Of a DNA stretch of 32,460 nt, positions 1-8,001 are shown one piece after another. The notes below the pieces were generated by a model, which saw nothing but the letters and a program-made list of their open reading frames with translations, did not search any database and was not told the DNA's origin. A program made the translations under genes and the position numbers. Numbering within the stretch: the first letter of the stretch is position 1; the number at the start of each line of letters is the position of its first letter. Source of the stretch: an uncultured Negativicutes bacterium (lineage in GTDB: Bacteria > Bacillota > Negativicutes > Acidaminococcales > Acidaminococcaceae); the NCBI GenBank assembly GCA_937926555.1, contig CALAZX010000218.1:1-32460 (forward strand). Reading direction: 5' to 3'.

Positions 1-82
1 TTACGGGAACAAAGGGTTGCCGCAATGATTTTGCAGTATCATCCGATGTTTCCTTTCTCTTTATTTAATGGAGAAAACCTGA

Positions 83-157
83 GAAAATCAAAACCTTGAG
101 AAGCTGCGAAAGCTGGACAAAATCAAGAAGCTGAAGAAGATCAAGCTGAGGAAAAGG
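83..157 (+). repeat. AAGCTG-rich leader upstream of trkA
   Basis: This purine-rich stretch holds four AAGCTG hexamers at 101, 110, 128 and 143, all in the same frame. In that frame it reads as a Lys/Leu-rich amphipathic string ending in TGA at 158, but I see no ATG, GTG or TTG start for it. The only clear ribosome-binding motif, AGGAAAAGG at 149-157, serves trkA at 165. The first 100 bases hold no convincing gene end; short open frames close at 26-28 (TGA) and 97-99 (TGA), and either could be the tail of an upstream gene. Confidence 0.4.
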
Positions 158-164
158 TGATAAT

Positions 165-1514
165 ATGCGTATTGTTGTAGTGGGAGTCGGCAAGATGGGC
201 TACAGTATCGCCAAGCTGCTGGCTGACGGTACCTATGATGTGGTGGTTGTTGAGTCTGACGAGGCACGGCGCCAGGTGGTGAAGGACTCTCTGGATGTCC
301 TCACCATCCAGGGGAACGGCTGCAATCCCCAGGTTCTGGAAAGCCCGGAGATCCGGGATGCCGATGTGTTCATCGCTGTGACGGACAGTGACGAGGTGAA
401 CATGGTGGCCTGCCGGCTGGCGAAGAAGTACGGCGCCAAGCATACGGTGGCCCGTGTCCGGAACGAGGAGTATGCGGTGATCTCGCCGGAATTCCTCAAA
501 CAGGAGATGGATATCGACCTGAACCTGAACCCGGAACGGATCACCGCCACTGAGATCAATCACATCCTGATGACTCCTGCGGCCCTGGATGTGGACGATT
601 TCGCCGACGGGAAGGTCCGCATGTTCGGCGCCCGTCTGACACAGGATTTCCCCTATATCGGCATTCCGCTGAAGAACATGAAGCTGCCGGAAGGAATCCT
701 GGTGGCCATGCTGTTCCGCAAGCACCGCATGATCATCCCTCACGGCAATGATGTGCTGATGCCGGGGGACAACGTGTATTTCGTAGGCGGCCAGGAGGAG
801 ATCAAGGCCTTCGAGGTGTACTTCGAGCGCCGCTATGAGAAACTGGAGCGGGTGCTCCTGATCGGCGCGGGACGTGCCGGCCGTTTCCTGGCCAATATGC
901 TGGAGAAGCAGGGCGTCTTCGTGAAGATCATCGAGAAGGACAAGGAGCGTTGCCGCATCCTTTCCGAGCAGCTCAGCAACGGGCTGGTCCTCTGCGGTGA
1001 CGGTACGGATATCGACCTGCTGACGGAGGAGGGCATCTCCGAGGCGGACTGCGTGATCTGCCTGACGGACGACGACAAGCTGAACCTCCTGCTGGCACTG
1101 CTGGCCAAGCATCTGGGCGCCAAGAAGACCATTGTCCGTGTGGCCCGCAGCGAGTATGTGGACCTGATGGAGAAGGTGGGCGTGGACATCGTTCTGTCCG
1201 CCCGTCTGCTCAGCGCCGCCGAGGTACTGCGCTTCGTGCGCCGTGGCGGTCTGGTCTCCGTGGCGCTGCTGGAAGGCGCCAAGGCGGAGGCCATGGAGAT
1301 GCAGGTGCAGCGCGGCTGCCAGGTGGACGGCAAGACCCTGATCAAGGCCAAGCTGCCCCATGACTGCCTGGTATGCGGCATCGTACATGAAGGGGAGGCC
1401 TCTGTCCCCAACGGCAACAGCCTGCTCCAGGCGGGGGACCGTGTCATCGTCTTCGCCCTCAGCGAAGTGGTGCAGACGGTGATGGACATGTTCTCCAACG
1501 GTATCGAGGACTGA
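165..1514 (+). CDS. trkA: Trk potassium uptake regulatory subunit TrkA
   Basis: TrkA is the cytoplasmic nucleotide-binding gating ring of the Trk K+ transporter; it binds NAD(H)/ATP and docks on the TrkH channel. The 449-aa length matches the usual duplicated TrkA. There are two RCK units: a first Rossmann fold with GVGKMG at residues 7-12 and an acidic residue closing strand 2 (VVVVESDE), then an RCK_C domain. A second Rossmann fold begins near residue 230 (LLIGAGRAGRF) with acidic IIEKD, followed by another RCK_C. The start is ATG at 165 behind AGGAAAAGG. The stop lies 4 bases before the first trkH, so the two are almost surely co-transcribed. It is the only trkA here for three trkH genes, so one ring protein may serve several channels (inference). 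Confidence 0.95.
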   Translation: MRIVVVGVGKMGYSIAKLLADGTYDVVVVESDEARRQVVKDSLDVLTIQGNGCNPQVLESPEIRDADVFIAVTDSDEVNMVACRLAKKYGAKHTVARVRNEEYAVISPEFLKQEMDIDLNLNPERITATEINHILMTPAALDVDDFADGKVRMFGARLTQDFPYIGIPLKNMKLPEGILVAMLFRKHRMIIPHGNDVLMPGDNVYFVGGQEEIKAFEVYFERRYEKLERVLLIGAGRAGRFLANMLEKQGVFVKIIEKDKERCRILSEQLSNGLVLCGDGTDIDLLTEEGISEADCVICLTDDDKLNLLLALLAKHLGAKKTIVRVARSEYVDLMEKVGVDIVLSARLLSAAEVLRFVRRGGLVSVALLEGAKAEAMEMQVQRGCQVDGKTLIKAKLPHDCLVCGIVHEGEASVPNGNSLLQAGDRVIVFALSEVVQTVMDMFSNGIED

Positions 1515-1518
1515 TTCT

Positions 1519-2880
1519 ATGAACTATTTAATGGTAATGCGCATGCTGGGCATCGTGGGACTGATCATGGCCGCGGCCATGGTCCCCTCACTGCTGTTCA
1601 CGGTGGTGGAGGATGCGGTGGTTTCGCCGCTGTGTTTCCTGTCGCCCATCCTGTTCTGCCTGGTGCTGGGCTATGCGGGCATGCGCCACAAGATAGAGAT
1701 TGACCAGAAACGGCTCAGCATCCGTGGCGGTGTGGCCTTTCTCGGCATCGGCTGGCTGCTGTTCAGCGTGATCAGCGCCATCCCGTACTACGCCTCGGGC
1801 ATGTTCACTATCCCCAAGGCGCTGTTCGAGAGCGCCTCGGCACTGACCACCACCGGTGTCAGCGCCATGGCCGACGGCTCCATGTATCCCGCCAGCCTGG
1901 TGCTGTGGCATGATATCTCCCAGTGGCTGGGCGGCATCGGCGCCATCCTGATTTTCGCCGTGCTGCTGCCCCAGCTGGGCACCAGCGCCGCCAACCTGTT
2001 CTCGGCGGAGGTCCAGGGCAACTCGGCGGAGCGCACCATGCCCCGTTCCCGGGAGGCCGTCACCCTGCTGTTCCGGCTCTACGCCGTGACCACTGTGGTC
2101 CAGACGGCCATCCTGATGTTGCTGGGACAGCCTTTCAAGATGGCCTTGCGGCTTTCCGCGGCCACCATCTCCACCAGCGGCTATATCTACTCCAAAGCCT
2201 ATCTGGCACAGTGCGACTCGCTGCTGCTGGAGCTGGTGCTGATTGTCTTCATGCTCATCGGCAGTGGCAACTTCATCCTCTATTACCGGCTGACCCAGAA
2301 ACGGTTCAGACTCTTCGAGGAGGACACGGAGCGGCGCTGGTACACCGGCTTCCTGGTCCTGTTCACGGTGCTGGTGACCTTCAACCTGTGGAAGAATGAC
2401 TACTATACGGTGACCGAGTCCCTGCGGCACGGCCTGTTCACGGTGGTCTCCATGATGAGCACCACCGGCCTGGGCACGGAGGACTTCAGCCAGTGGCCGG
2501 CATTCTCCCGGCTGCTGCTGTTCTACGGCGCCATCATCGGCGGCTGCTCCGCATCCACCGCAGGCGGCATGAAAGTCTCCCGCGTGGTTGTGCTGCTGAA
2601 AGTCTGCTGGCAGGAGATCAAGCGTACCCTCCATCCCAACATGGTGTCTGTCATCACCATGAGCGGGAAGGTGGTGCCTACGGCGGCCATCGTCGGGGTA
2701 GGGCGCTACTTCTTCCTCTATTTCATCGTCTTCATGCTGCTGACCATGGTCTATTCCCTCACCGGAAGCGGGATGCTGGAATCCATGGCCACGGTGGTGG
2801 TGTTCCTCAGCAACGTGGGCTCTGCCTACGGAATCATGGGGGAGGCCCCCTGTTTCGCCGGACTCACCGGGTTCGGTTAA
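1519..2880 (+). CDS. trkH: TrkH potassium channel subunit, copy 1, prematurely stopped
   Basis: This is the membrane pore subunit of the Trk/Ktr/HKT superfamily, built from four M1-P-M2 repeats. Filter loops are visible as LTTTGVSAM, TISTSGYIY, MSTTGLGTE and LSNVGSAYG, the Gly of each being the K+-coordinating position. The ATG at 1519 follows GAGGA within the end of trkA. The open frame is 453 aa and stops at TAA 2878-2880. In the same frame the next 32 codons (2881-2976, TGA at 2977-2979) encode the expected last helix and the tail DFWNRKRSW. Counting the TAA as one residue gives 486 positions, exactly the length of both downstream paralogues. The paralogues have Gly-Lys at the stop site, so an AAA to TAA change is the simplest explanation. 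It is probably a damaged gene unless read through. It is also the most divergent of the three copies. Confidence 0.9.
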   Translation: MNYLMVMRMLGIVGLIMAAAMVPSLLFTVVEDAVVSPLCFLSPILFCLVLGYAGMRHKIEIDQKRLSIRGGVAFLGIGWLLFSVISAIPYYASGMFTIPKALFESASALTTTGVSAMADGSMYPASLVLWHDISQWLGGIGAILIFAVLLPQLGTSAANLFSAEVQGNSAERTMPRSREAVTLLFRLYAVTTVVQTAILMLLGQPFKMALRLSAATISTSGYIYSKAYLAQCDSLLLELVLIVFMLIGSGNFILYYRLTQKRFRLFEEDTERRWYTGFLVLFTVLVTFNLWKNDYYTVTESLRHGLFTVVSMMSTTGLGTEDFSQWPAFSRLLLFYGAIIGGCSASTAGGMKVSRVVVLLKVCWQEIKRTLHPNMVSVITMSGKVVPTAAIVGVGRYFFLYFIVFMLLTMVYSLTGSGMLESMATVVVFLSNVGSAYGIMGEAPCFAGLTGFG

Positions 2881-2979
2881 GTCGTGCTCTATGTCGCCAT
2901 GCTTATGGGACGTATCACGCTGTTCGCGCTGATCATGTTCTTCCATCCGGATTTCTGGAACCGGAAGCGCAGCTGGTGA
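2881..2979 (+). pseudogene. Detached C-terminal tail of trkH copy 1
   Basis: These 32 in-frame codons plus TGA continue trkH copy 1 after its TAA. They contain GRITLFALIMFF and end DFWNRKRSW, aligning without gaps to GRLELYTVLVLL...FWHRDSRW in copy 2. There is no start codon with a ribosome-binding site of its own. I treat it as the lost last transmembrane segment of copy 1. Confidence 0.8.
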
Positions 2980-3022
2980 CAGCTCACTGTTTATAGCGGT
3001 CCGGCATACTGCAGGATTTCCG

Positions 3023-3055
3023 CACCGGTACATGTGCCGGTGATTCGTACCGGCA
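3023..3055 (+). promoter_or_regulatory. Overlapping alternative hairpins before trkH copy 2
   Basis: CACCGG (3023-3028) can pair with CCGGTG (3037-3042). Alternatively TGCCGGT (3035-3041) can pair with ACCGGCA (3049-3055), which is followed by a weak T-rich stretch. The two pairings share the same TGCCGGT strand and so exclude each other, as in attenuators. No leader peptide or known riboswitch core is recognisable, so a regulatory role is inference only. Confidence 0.3.
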
Positions 3056-3096
3056 TCTCATTTTGACAACTATTTTTTCAGATAAGGGGAGAGACA

Positions 3097-4557
3097 TTGA
3101 ATACAAGGATAGTCGCATATCTGCTTGCCCGGCTGGCGTTCTGGCTGGGCGGGGTCTTTGTCGTCCCCTTGCTGCTTTCGTACAAGTACGGGGACGGGTG
3201 CAGCGATATCTTCATCGCCTGCATCATGCTCTGCTGCCTCTGCGGCACGATTCTCCGGCGGCACGGGCATTTCAACCAGTACACGGACAATATCTCCAAC
3301 CGGGAGGGCCTGGCCACGGCGGTGTTCGCCTGGATCATGGCCGCCACCCTGGCGGGACTGCCTTATGTGATGTACGGGTCCCTGGATCCGGCCTCCGCCT
3401 TCTTTGAGGGGATGTCGGGACTGACCACCACCGGCGCCAGCGCCATGACCAGCCTGGAGGTGCTGCCCCGGAGCCTGCTGTTCTGGCGGGGCATGACCCA
3501 CTGGCTGGGCGGTCTGGGTATCATCGTGATCTTCATCGCCATGCTGCCCCGGATGTCCGGCGGCGCGGTCCATCTGTTCAACGCCGAGACCACGGGATTC
3601 AAGGAGGACAAGCTCCTGCCCCGGCTGAAAAGCACGGCGCTGACCCTGTTCAGCATCTACCTGACGCTGACTTTCGTGGAGACCATCCTCCTGATGTGCT
3701 GCGGCATGACGGGATATGACGCCGTGAATCACGCCATGGCTACGGTGGCCACGGCGGGCTTCTCCACCTATGACGACAGCGTGGCCCACTTCAACAGTGC
3801 CGCTGCGGAACTGGTCATGGGCGTCTTCATGATCCTTTCCGGAGCGAACTTCGCATTGTATTACCAGGCATGGCACAAGGGCTGGAAGACCCTGTGGGAG
3901 GATGAGGAGTTCAAGTACTACATCATCTTCTTCTTCACGGTGGCCTGCTTTGTCACCGCCAACATCTTCCTGTCCATGGACCTGTCTTTCGGCACCGCTT
4001 TCCGGCGGGGCTTTTTCCAGGTGGCGTCTTTCGCCTCCACCACGGGTTTCGTATCCAACGACTATGAGAGCTGGCCCAGTTTCGCCAAGCTCCTCATGAT
4101 GGTGCTGTACTTCACCGGCGGCTGCGCCGGCTCCACCGCGGGCGGTATCAAGATCTCCCGGTTCGTGGTGCTGGTGAAGATGACCCTGGTGGAACTGCGG
4201 CGTGTGCTGCATCCCCAGATGCTGTTCTCCGTGAAATTCAACGGGAAACCGCTGGCCAAAGGGGTGCTGGCCTCCATCAGCCGTTTCTTCTTCCTGTATA
4301 TCATCTGCGCCGTGGTCCTCTCGGTACTGCTGGCGGCCACCGGCGTCTCCCTGACGGAGGCGATTTTCGGTATCGCGGCCTGCATCAGCAGTATCGGACC
4401 GGCTTTCGGCATCATCGGCGTCAACGGCAACTTCGCCCATATCTCTTCAGCGGGCAAGCTGGTGCTGGCCCTGGCCATGCTGCTGGGCCGTCTGGAGCTC
4501 TACACCGTGCTGGTGCTGCTGCGCCGGGAGTTCTGGCACCGGGACAGCCGCTGGTGA
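3097..4557 (+). CDS. trkH: TrkH potassium channel subunit, copy 2
   Basis: An intact 486-aa TrkH (E. coli TrkH is about the same size) with four pore loops: LTTTGASAM, VATAGFSTY, ASTTGFVSN and ISSIGPAFG. The GGCAGSTAGGIK stretch after the third loop is the conserved intramembrane segment that follows P3 in TrkH. The start is TTG at 3097, six bases behind AAGGGGAGA; no better ATG lies near. It is much closer to copy 3 than to copy 1: both begin NT-(R/K)-(I/T)-V, and both share the NKYTENISNR-like segment and the WH/W-xx-SxW terminus. That suggests copies 2 and 3 arose by a later tandem duplication. It presumably pairs with the TrkA encoded at 165. K+ versus Na+ preference cannot be read from sequence. 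Confidence 0.94.
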   Translation: MNTRIVAYLLARLAFWLGGVFVVPLLLSYKYGDGCSDIFIACIMLCCLCGTILRRHGHFNQYTDNISNREGLATAVFAWIMAATLAGLPYVMYGSLDPASAFFEGMSGLTTTGASAMTSLEVLPRSLLFWRGMTHWLGGLGIIVIFIAMLPRMSGGAVHLFNAETTGFKEDKLLPRLKSTALTLFSIYLTLTFVETILLMCCGMTGYDAVNHAMATVATAGFSTYDDSVAHFNSAAAELVMGVFMILSGANFALYYQAWHKGWKTLWEDEEFKYYIIFFFTVACFVTANIFLSMDLSFGTAFRRGFFQVASFASTTGFVSNDYESWPSFAKLLMMVLYFTGGCAGSTAGGIKISRFVVLVKMTLVELRRVLHPQMLFSVKFNGKPLAKGVLASISRFFFLYIICAVVLSVLLAATGVSLTEAIFGIAACISSIGPAFGIIGVNGNFAHISSAGKLVLALAMLLGRLELYTVLVLLRREFWHRDSRW

Positions 4558-4624
4558 GCGGCTCCGGCCGGATGCGTCCGGCTGTATAAGTCTCATCTAA
4601 TCTGATTTCAATGGGGGATGCCTC

Positions 4625-6085
4625 GTGAACACAAAAACAGTCAGTTACCTTCTGGGGAAGGTGTTCTTCTTCCTGGGGGCAATCTATCTGATTCCCTTCC
4701 TTGTGGCACTGGTCTACGGGGATGCGGGCCGGTGGATCTTTCCCGCCTGCATGGGGATCTGCCTCGCTGCGGGACTGGGATGCCGGACCTACGGGAGCTT
4801 CAACAAGTACACAGAGAACATCTCCAACCGGGACGGCATCATCACCGTGGTGCTGGCCTGGGTGCTGGTGGCGTTCCTGTCAGGGATCCCTTATGTGCTG
4901 GCGGGGATGCTGGATCCCGTCAGCGCCTACTTCGAGGCCATGTCGGGGCTGACCACCACCGGCGCCACGGCCCTCTCCGAGATTGAGGGCTGGCCTATGA
5001 GCCTGCTGTTCTGGCGGCCCCTGACCCACTGGCTGGGCGGTCTGGGCATCATCGTCATCTTCATCGCCCTACTGCCCCAGATATCGGGCAGTGCCGCCCA
5101 TCTGTTCAACGCGGAGGTCAGCGGCTTCACCTCCGACAAGCTGAAGCCCCGGCTGAAAAGCACGGCGCTGACCCTGTTCGGCATCTACTCACTGATCACG
5201 GCCGTCACCATGGTGGCCCTGATGTGCTGCGGCCTCAACTGGTACGACGCCATCAGCCACGCCATGTCGGCGGTGGCCACCGGCGGGTTCTCCAACTACA
5301 ATGACAGCGTGGCCCATTTCCACAGTGTCTGGGTGGAGGGGATCCTGGGGGCGTCCATGATCATCTCCGCCGCCAACTTCGCGCTGTACTTCCAGATGAC
5401 CCGGAAAGGACCCCGGGTGCTCTGGGAGGATGAGGAGTTCCATTATTACATCCTGATGGTCTTCGGCGTTATCGGGCTCATCACCCTGGACCTGATGCTG
5501 GAAGGGCAGGGGAGCCTGGGGGGAAGCCTCCGGGACGCGTTCTTCAACGTGGCGTCCTTCGCCTCCACCACCGGGTATGTGGCCAGCAACTATGAGACCT
5601 GGCCGTCTTTCTCCAAGCTGCTGCTGGCGGTGCTCTATTTCACCGGCGCCTGTGCCGGATCCACGGCTGGCGGCATCAAGGTGTCCCGTTTCGTGGTGCT
5701 GGCCAAGGCCATGAAGGCGGAGTTCCGCCACATGATGCATCCCCACAACTGGGATGCGGTGAAATACAACGGCAAGGAGCTGGGGAAAGACGTGGTTTTC
5801 CCCATCCTGGCCTTCTTCTGCCTGTACCTGCTGTCCACGGTGGTGCTGTCCATCCTGGTGACTGCCACCGGCGTACCGCTGCTGGAATCCCTTTCCGGTG
5901 TGGCGGCCTGCATCAGCAGTGTGGGCCCGGGTTTCGGCTTCGTGGGGGCGGTGGGGAACTATTCCACCATCCCCGCCGCGGGGAAACTGGTGCTGTCCCT
6001 GGCCATGCTGCTGGGACGGCTGGAGCTGTTCACCGTGCTGGTGCTGTGCTGCCGGGATTTCTGGCGGAGCAGCAGCAAGTGGTGA
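4625..6085 (+). CDS. trkH: TrkH potassium channel subunit, copy 3
   Basis: The third tandem TrkH, again 486 aa, with filter loops LTTTGATAL, VATGGFSNY, ASTTGYVAS and ISSVGPGFG. The start is GTG at 4625 with GGGGGATG just upstream at 4612-4619. It lies 67 bp after copy 2, with no strong terminator between, so the trkA-trkH-trkH-trkH array may form one transcript. Residues around all four pore glycines are kept, so this copy looks functional. Coding style (high G/C third positions) matches its neighbours, so there is no sign of recent foreign origin. Confidence 0.94.
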   Translation: MNTKTVSYLLGKVFFFLGAIYLIPFLVALVYGDAGRWIFPACMGICLAAGLGCRTYGSFNKYTENISNRDGIITVVLAWVLVAFLSGIPYVLAGMLDPVSAYFEAMSGLTTTGATALSEIEGWPMSLLFWRPLTHWLGGLGIIVIFIALLPQISGSAAHLFNAEVSGFTSDKLKPRLKSTALTLFGIYSLITAVTMVALMCCGLNWYDAISHAMSAVATGGFSNYNDSVAHFHSVWVEGILGASMIISAANFALYFQMTRKGPRVLWEDEEFHYYILMVFGVIGLITLDLMLEGQGSLGGSLRDAFFNVASFASTTGYVASNYETWPSFSKLLLAVLYFTGACAGSTAGGIKVSRFVVLAKAMKAEFRHMMHPHNWDAVKYNGKELGKDVVFPILAFFCLYLLSTVVLSILVTATGVPLLESLSGVAACISSVGPGFGFVGAVGNYSTIPAAGKLVLSLAMLLGRLELFTVLVLCCRDFWRSSSKW

Positions 6086-6150
6086 GGGGCGCAGGACATG
6101 CTCGCGGGACATTCTGCCTCCCTGGTTGTGCCGGCGGGCAGACTTGGCCC

Positions 6151-6195
6151 GTGAAATCTCAATCCATGAAATCTCGACTTATGACATCTCAAAGC
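6151..6195 (+). repeat. Three tandem 15-bp imperfect repeats
   Basis: GTGAAATCTCAATCC, ATGAAATCTCGACTT and ATGACATCTCAAAGC follow one another directly at 6151, 6166 and 6181, sharing the core TGAMATCTC. They sit in the gap between trkH copy 3 and the racemase gene, just upstream of its probable promoter. They could be binding sites for an activator spaced about 1.5 helical turns apart, or just a slipped duplication. Confidence 0.5.
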
Positions 6196-6213
6196 ACGAC
6201 AGATTGGACCATC

Positions 6214-6236
6214 ATACCGCGTTATCGTGGTATAAT
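6214..6236 (+). promoter_or_regulatory. Extended -10 promoter with overlapping palindrome (larA-like gene)
   Basis: TATAAT at 6231-6236 is preceded by TGG, giving an extended -10 motif (TGnTATAAT). No good -35 is present at the right distance. ATACCGCG (6214-6221) and CGTGGTAT (6226-6233) form an inverted repeat with one G-T pair around a 4-nt loop that overlaps the -10. This is a plausible operator (inference). The gene start is at 6279. Confidence 0.5.
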
Positions 6237-6278
6237 AAAAATGATATAGCCAAAATTTCTTGAGGAGGACGTATCGCA

Positions 6279-7586
6279 ATGGGAATGAAACTGTTTGAAC
6301 TGCCTTACGGAAAGGATGTACAGAAAGTGATGCTGCCGGAGGAGCGTGTGCTCTGCGACATGCACGGCGTGAAAGCCCATGTGGAGGACGACATGGCCGG
6401 CGCTGTCCGGGAAGCCATGCGCCATCCCATCGACAGCAGACCCCTGGCGGAGATTGTGGAGCCCGGCGAGAAAGTGGCCATCGTGGTCAGCGACATCACC
6501 CGACTGGTGCATACCGACCGGTTCCTGCCCCTGGTGGTGGAGGAGCTGAACGGAGCCGGCGTGAAGGATGAGGACATCACCATCGTCATCGCCACCGGCA
6601 CCCACCGGATGCACACCCATGAGGAGAACGTGACCGTCTGCGGCGCGGAGATGGTGAGACGGCTGAAGATCCACCAGCACGACTGCCGCAACAAGGACGA
6701 GCTGAAATATCTGGGTGAGACCTCTTTCGGCACCCCTGTCTGGATTGACAGCGTGGTGGCCGAGGCGGACAAGGTCATCGTCACCGGCGCCGTGTCCCTG
6801 CACCCCATGGCCGGTTTCGGCGGCGGCCGCAAAGCCATCCTGCCCGGCGTGGCGGGACTGGAGAGCATCAACCACAACCATGTGATGGCCCTGGCCGACG
6901 AGGAAGGTGCCGGCTGCGAGCCCACGGTGGACGTGGCCATCAAGGAGGGTAACCGTTTCCACGAGGACATGACGGAAGCCTGCGCCATCCTGGATCCGGC
7001 GTTCCTGCTGAACGTGGTGTTCACTCCGGAAGGGGAGCTCCACGAAGTGGTGGCCGGCAACTGGAAGACCGCTTTTGACAAAGGCTGCGCCGACCTGCTG
7101 AAGATCTCCGGCGTGAAGATCCCCCGGAAGGCCGATGTGGTCATCGCCTCCATGGGCGGCTACCCGAAAGACATGAACCTGTACCAGGGCACCAAGAGCT
7201 ATATGAATGCGGTGCTGGCGGTGAAGAGCGGCGGCATCATGATCCAGACCCTGGAATGCCCTGACATCAAGGAGCCGGCCATTTATACGGACTGGCTGCT
7301 GAAAGAGGACTCCCTGGAGATGGAGAAGGAGCTGCGCCGCGATTTCTCCATGGCCGGTTTCGTGGCCTTCAAGGCCCGCTGCATCATGGAGGATGTGAGC
7401 TGCTATCTGGTCACCCGGGAGGAGAACTTCGAGTTCGTCCGCAAATCCGGACAGATTCCCGCCGCCTCCCTGGAAGAGGCCTGGGAGCTGGCTCAGAAAG
7501 AGCTGGCGGAGAAGGGCAAGAAGGACTACGACATCATCGTCATGGGCCACGCCTCCTCCACACTGCCTGTGGTGGAAGAGGACTGA
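6279..7586 (+). CDS. larA: LarA-family nickel-pincer racemase/epimerase
   Basis: LarA enzymes interconvert D- and L-lactate, or other 2-hydroxy acids, using a nickel-pincer nucleotide covalently held by a lysine. Signature residues fall almost exactly where they do in Lactobacillus plantarum LarA: SDITR near 71-75, GTHR with His109 and Arg110, His175, Lys185 in GFGGGRKAILPG (the cofactor lysine), His201 in NHNH, and Lys297 in GGYPKD. The 435-aa length is normal. ATG at 6279 follows GAGGAGGACG. No larB, larC or larE cofactor-synthesis genes lie in this window, so the cofactor must come from elsewhere and the true substrate could be another 2-hydroxy acid. A strong terminator follows. Confidence 0.85.
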   Translation: MGMKLFELPYGKDVQKVMLPEERVLCDMHGVKAHVEDDMAGAVREAMRHPIDSRPLAEIVEPGEKVAIVVSDITRLVHTDRFLPLVVEELNGAGVKDEDITIVIATGTHRMHTHEENVTVCGAEMVRRLKIHQHDCRNKDELKYLGETSFGTPVWIDSVVAEADKVIVTGAVSLHPMAGFGGGRKAILPGVAGLESINHNHVMALADEEGAGCEPTVDVAIKEGNRFHEDMTEACAILDPAFLLNVVFTPEGELHEVVAGNWKTAFDKGCADLLKISGVKIPRKADVVIASMGGYPKDMNLYQGTKSYMNAVLAVKSGGIMIQTLECPDIKEPAIYTDWLLKEDSLEMEKELRRDFSMAGFVAFKARCIMEDVSCYLVTREENFEFVRKSGQIPAASLEEAWELAQKELAEKGKKDYDIIVMGHASSTLPVVEED

Positions 7587-7604
7587 GTTCTGGAACTGAT
7601 ACGG

Positions 7605-7628
7605 CTGTCATGGGAGCTCCCGTGACAG
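7605..7628 (+). other. Near-perfect hairpin downstream of the racemase gene
   Basis: CTGTCATGGG and CCCGTGACAG flank a 4-nt AGCT loop, giving ten pairs with one G-T. No T-tract follows, so it is more likely an mRNA 3'-end protecting stem before the terminator at 7669 than a terminator itself. Confidence 0.5.
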
Positions 7629-7668
7629 ATGGCAGATGAGAAAAAAGCAAGTGCGGAAAACATGAATA

Positions 7669-7702
7669 CCCCCGGTCACTGAGGTGGCCGGGGGATTTTT
7701 TT
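7669..7702 (+). terminator. Rho-independent terminator after larA-like gene
   Basis: CCCCCGGTCAC pairs with GTGGCCGGGGG (one G-T pair) around the tetraloop TGAG, followed by a run of T from 7696. Confidence 0.93.
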
Positions 7703-7824
7703 CTTTATTTCTTTATTCATTCATTTATTCTTTCTTCTCACCTTTTTTCGCACAGCTGCGGAGAGGAGAGTCAGCGGAGGCTAACAGATTGTGAGTTTTT
7801 ATACCACTTTTTTCAATAACCCTA

Positions 7825-7853
7825 TTGATATATGTTCCTAATAATGTTAGAAT
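7825..7853 (+). promoter_or_regulatory. Promoter of the SLH outer-membrane protein gene
   Basis: TTGATA (7825-7830) and TAGAAT (7848-7853) are separated by exactly 17 bp in a very AT-rich setting. Predicted transcription begins near 7860, about 150 nt before the ATG at 8011. A second -10-like TATAGA lies near 7890. Confidence 0.7.
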
Positions 7854-7964
7854 AAGAAAGGTTTCAATGTTTTTCCGTTTTATTTTGCTATAGAATGCGC
7901 AGGAAGTCGAATCTGTCCGTGAGAGGAAACTAGGCAACTCGTCACGAGGACGGAGGGCGTCATT

Positions 7965-8001
7965 TCCTTCAGCATTTTATATAAAGTAATTTCCTGAAGG
8001 A
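7965..8001 (+). promoter_or_regulatory. Hairpin that could mask the ribosome-binding site of the SLH porin
   Basis: TCCTTCAG (7965-7972) is an exact inverted copy of CTGAAGGA (7994-8001), with a 21-nt AT-rich loop. The 3' arm contains the start of the Shine-Dalgarno GAAGGAGG of the gene at 8011. Pairing would hide it, suggesting translational control by temperature, a protein or an sRNA (inference). Confidence 0.45.

Noticed and set aside
1588..3033. Long minus-strand open frames opposite trkH and other GC-rich genes (481 aa here; similar at 3070-4440, 5189-6112, 6222-7550)
   Set aside because: They mirror high-GC3 plus-strand genes, have His/Gln/Gly-rich nonsense composition and match no family. 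The plus-strand products are unambiguous.
7725..7937. 70-aa minus-strand frame in the SLH porin leader
   Set aside because: It starts with TTG without a ribosome site, has atypical composition, and overlaps the porin promoter.
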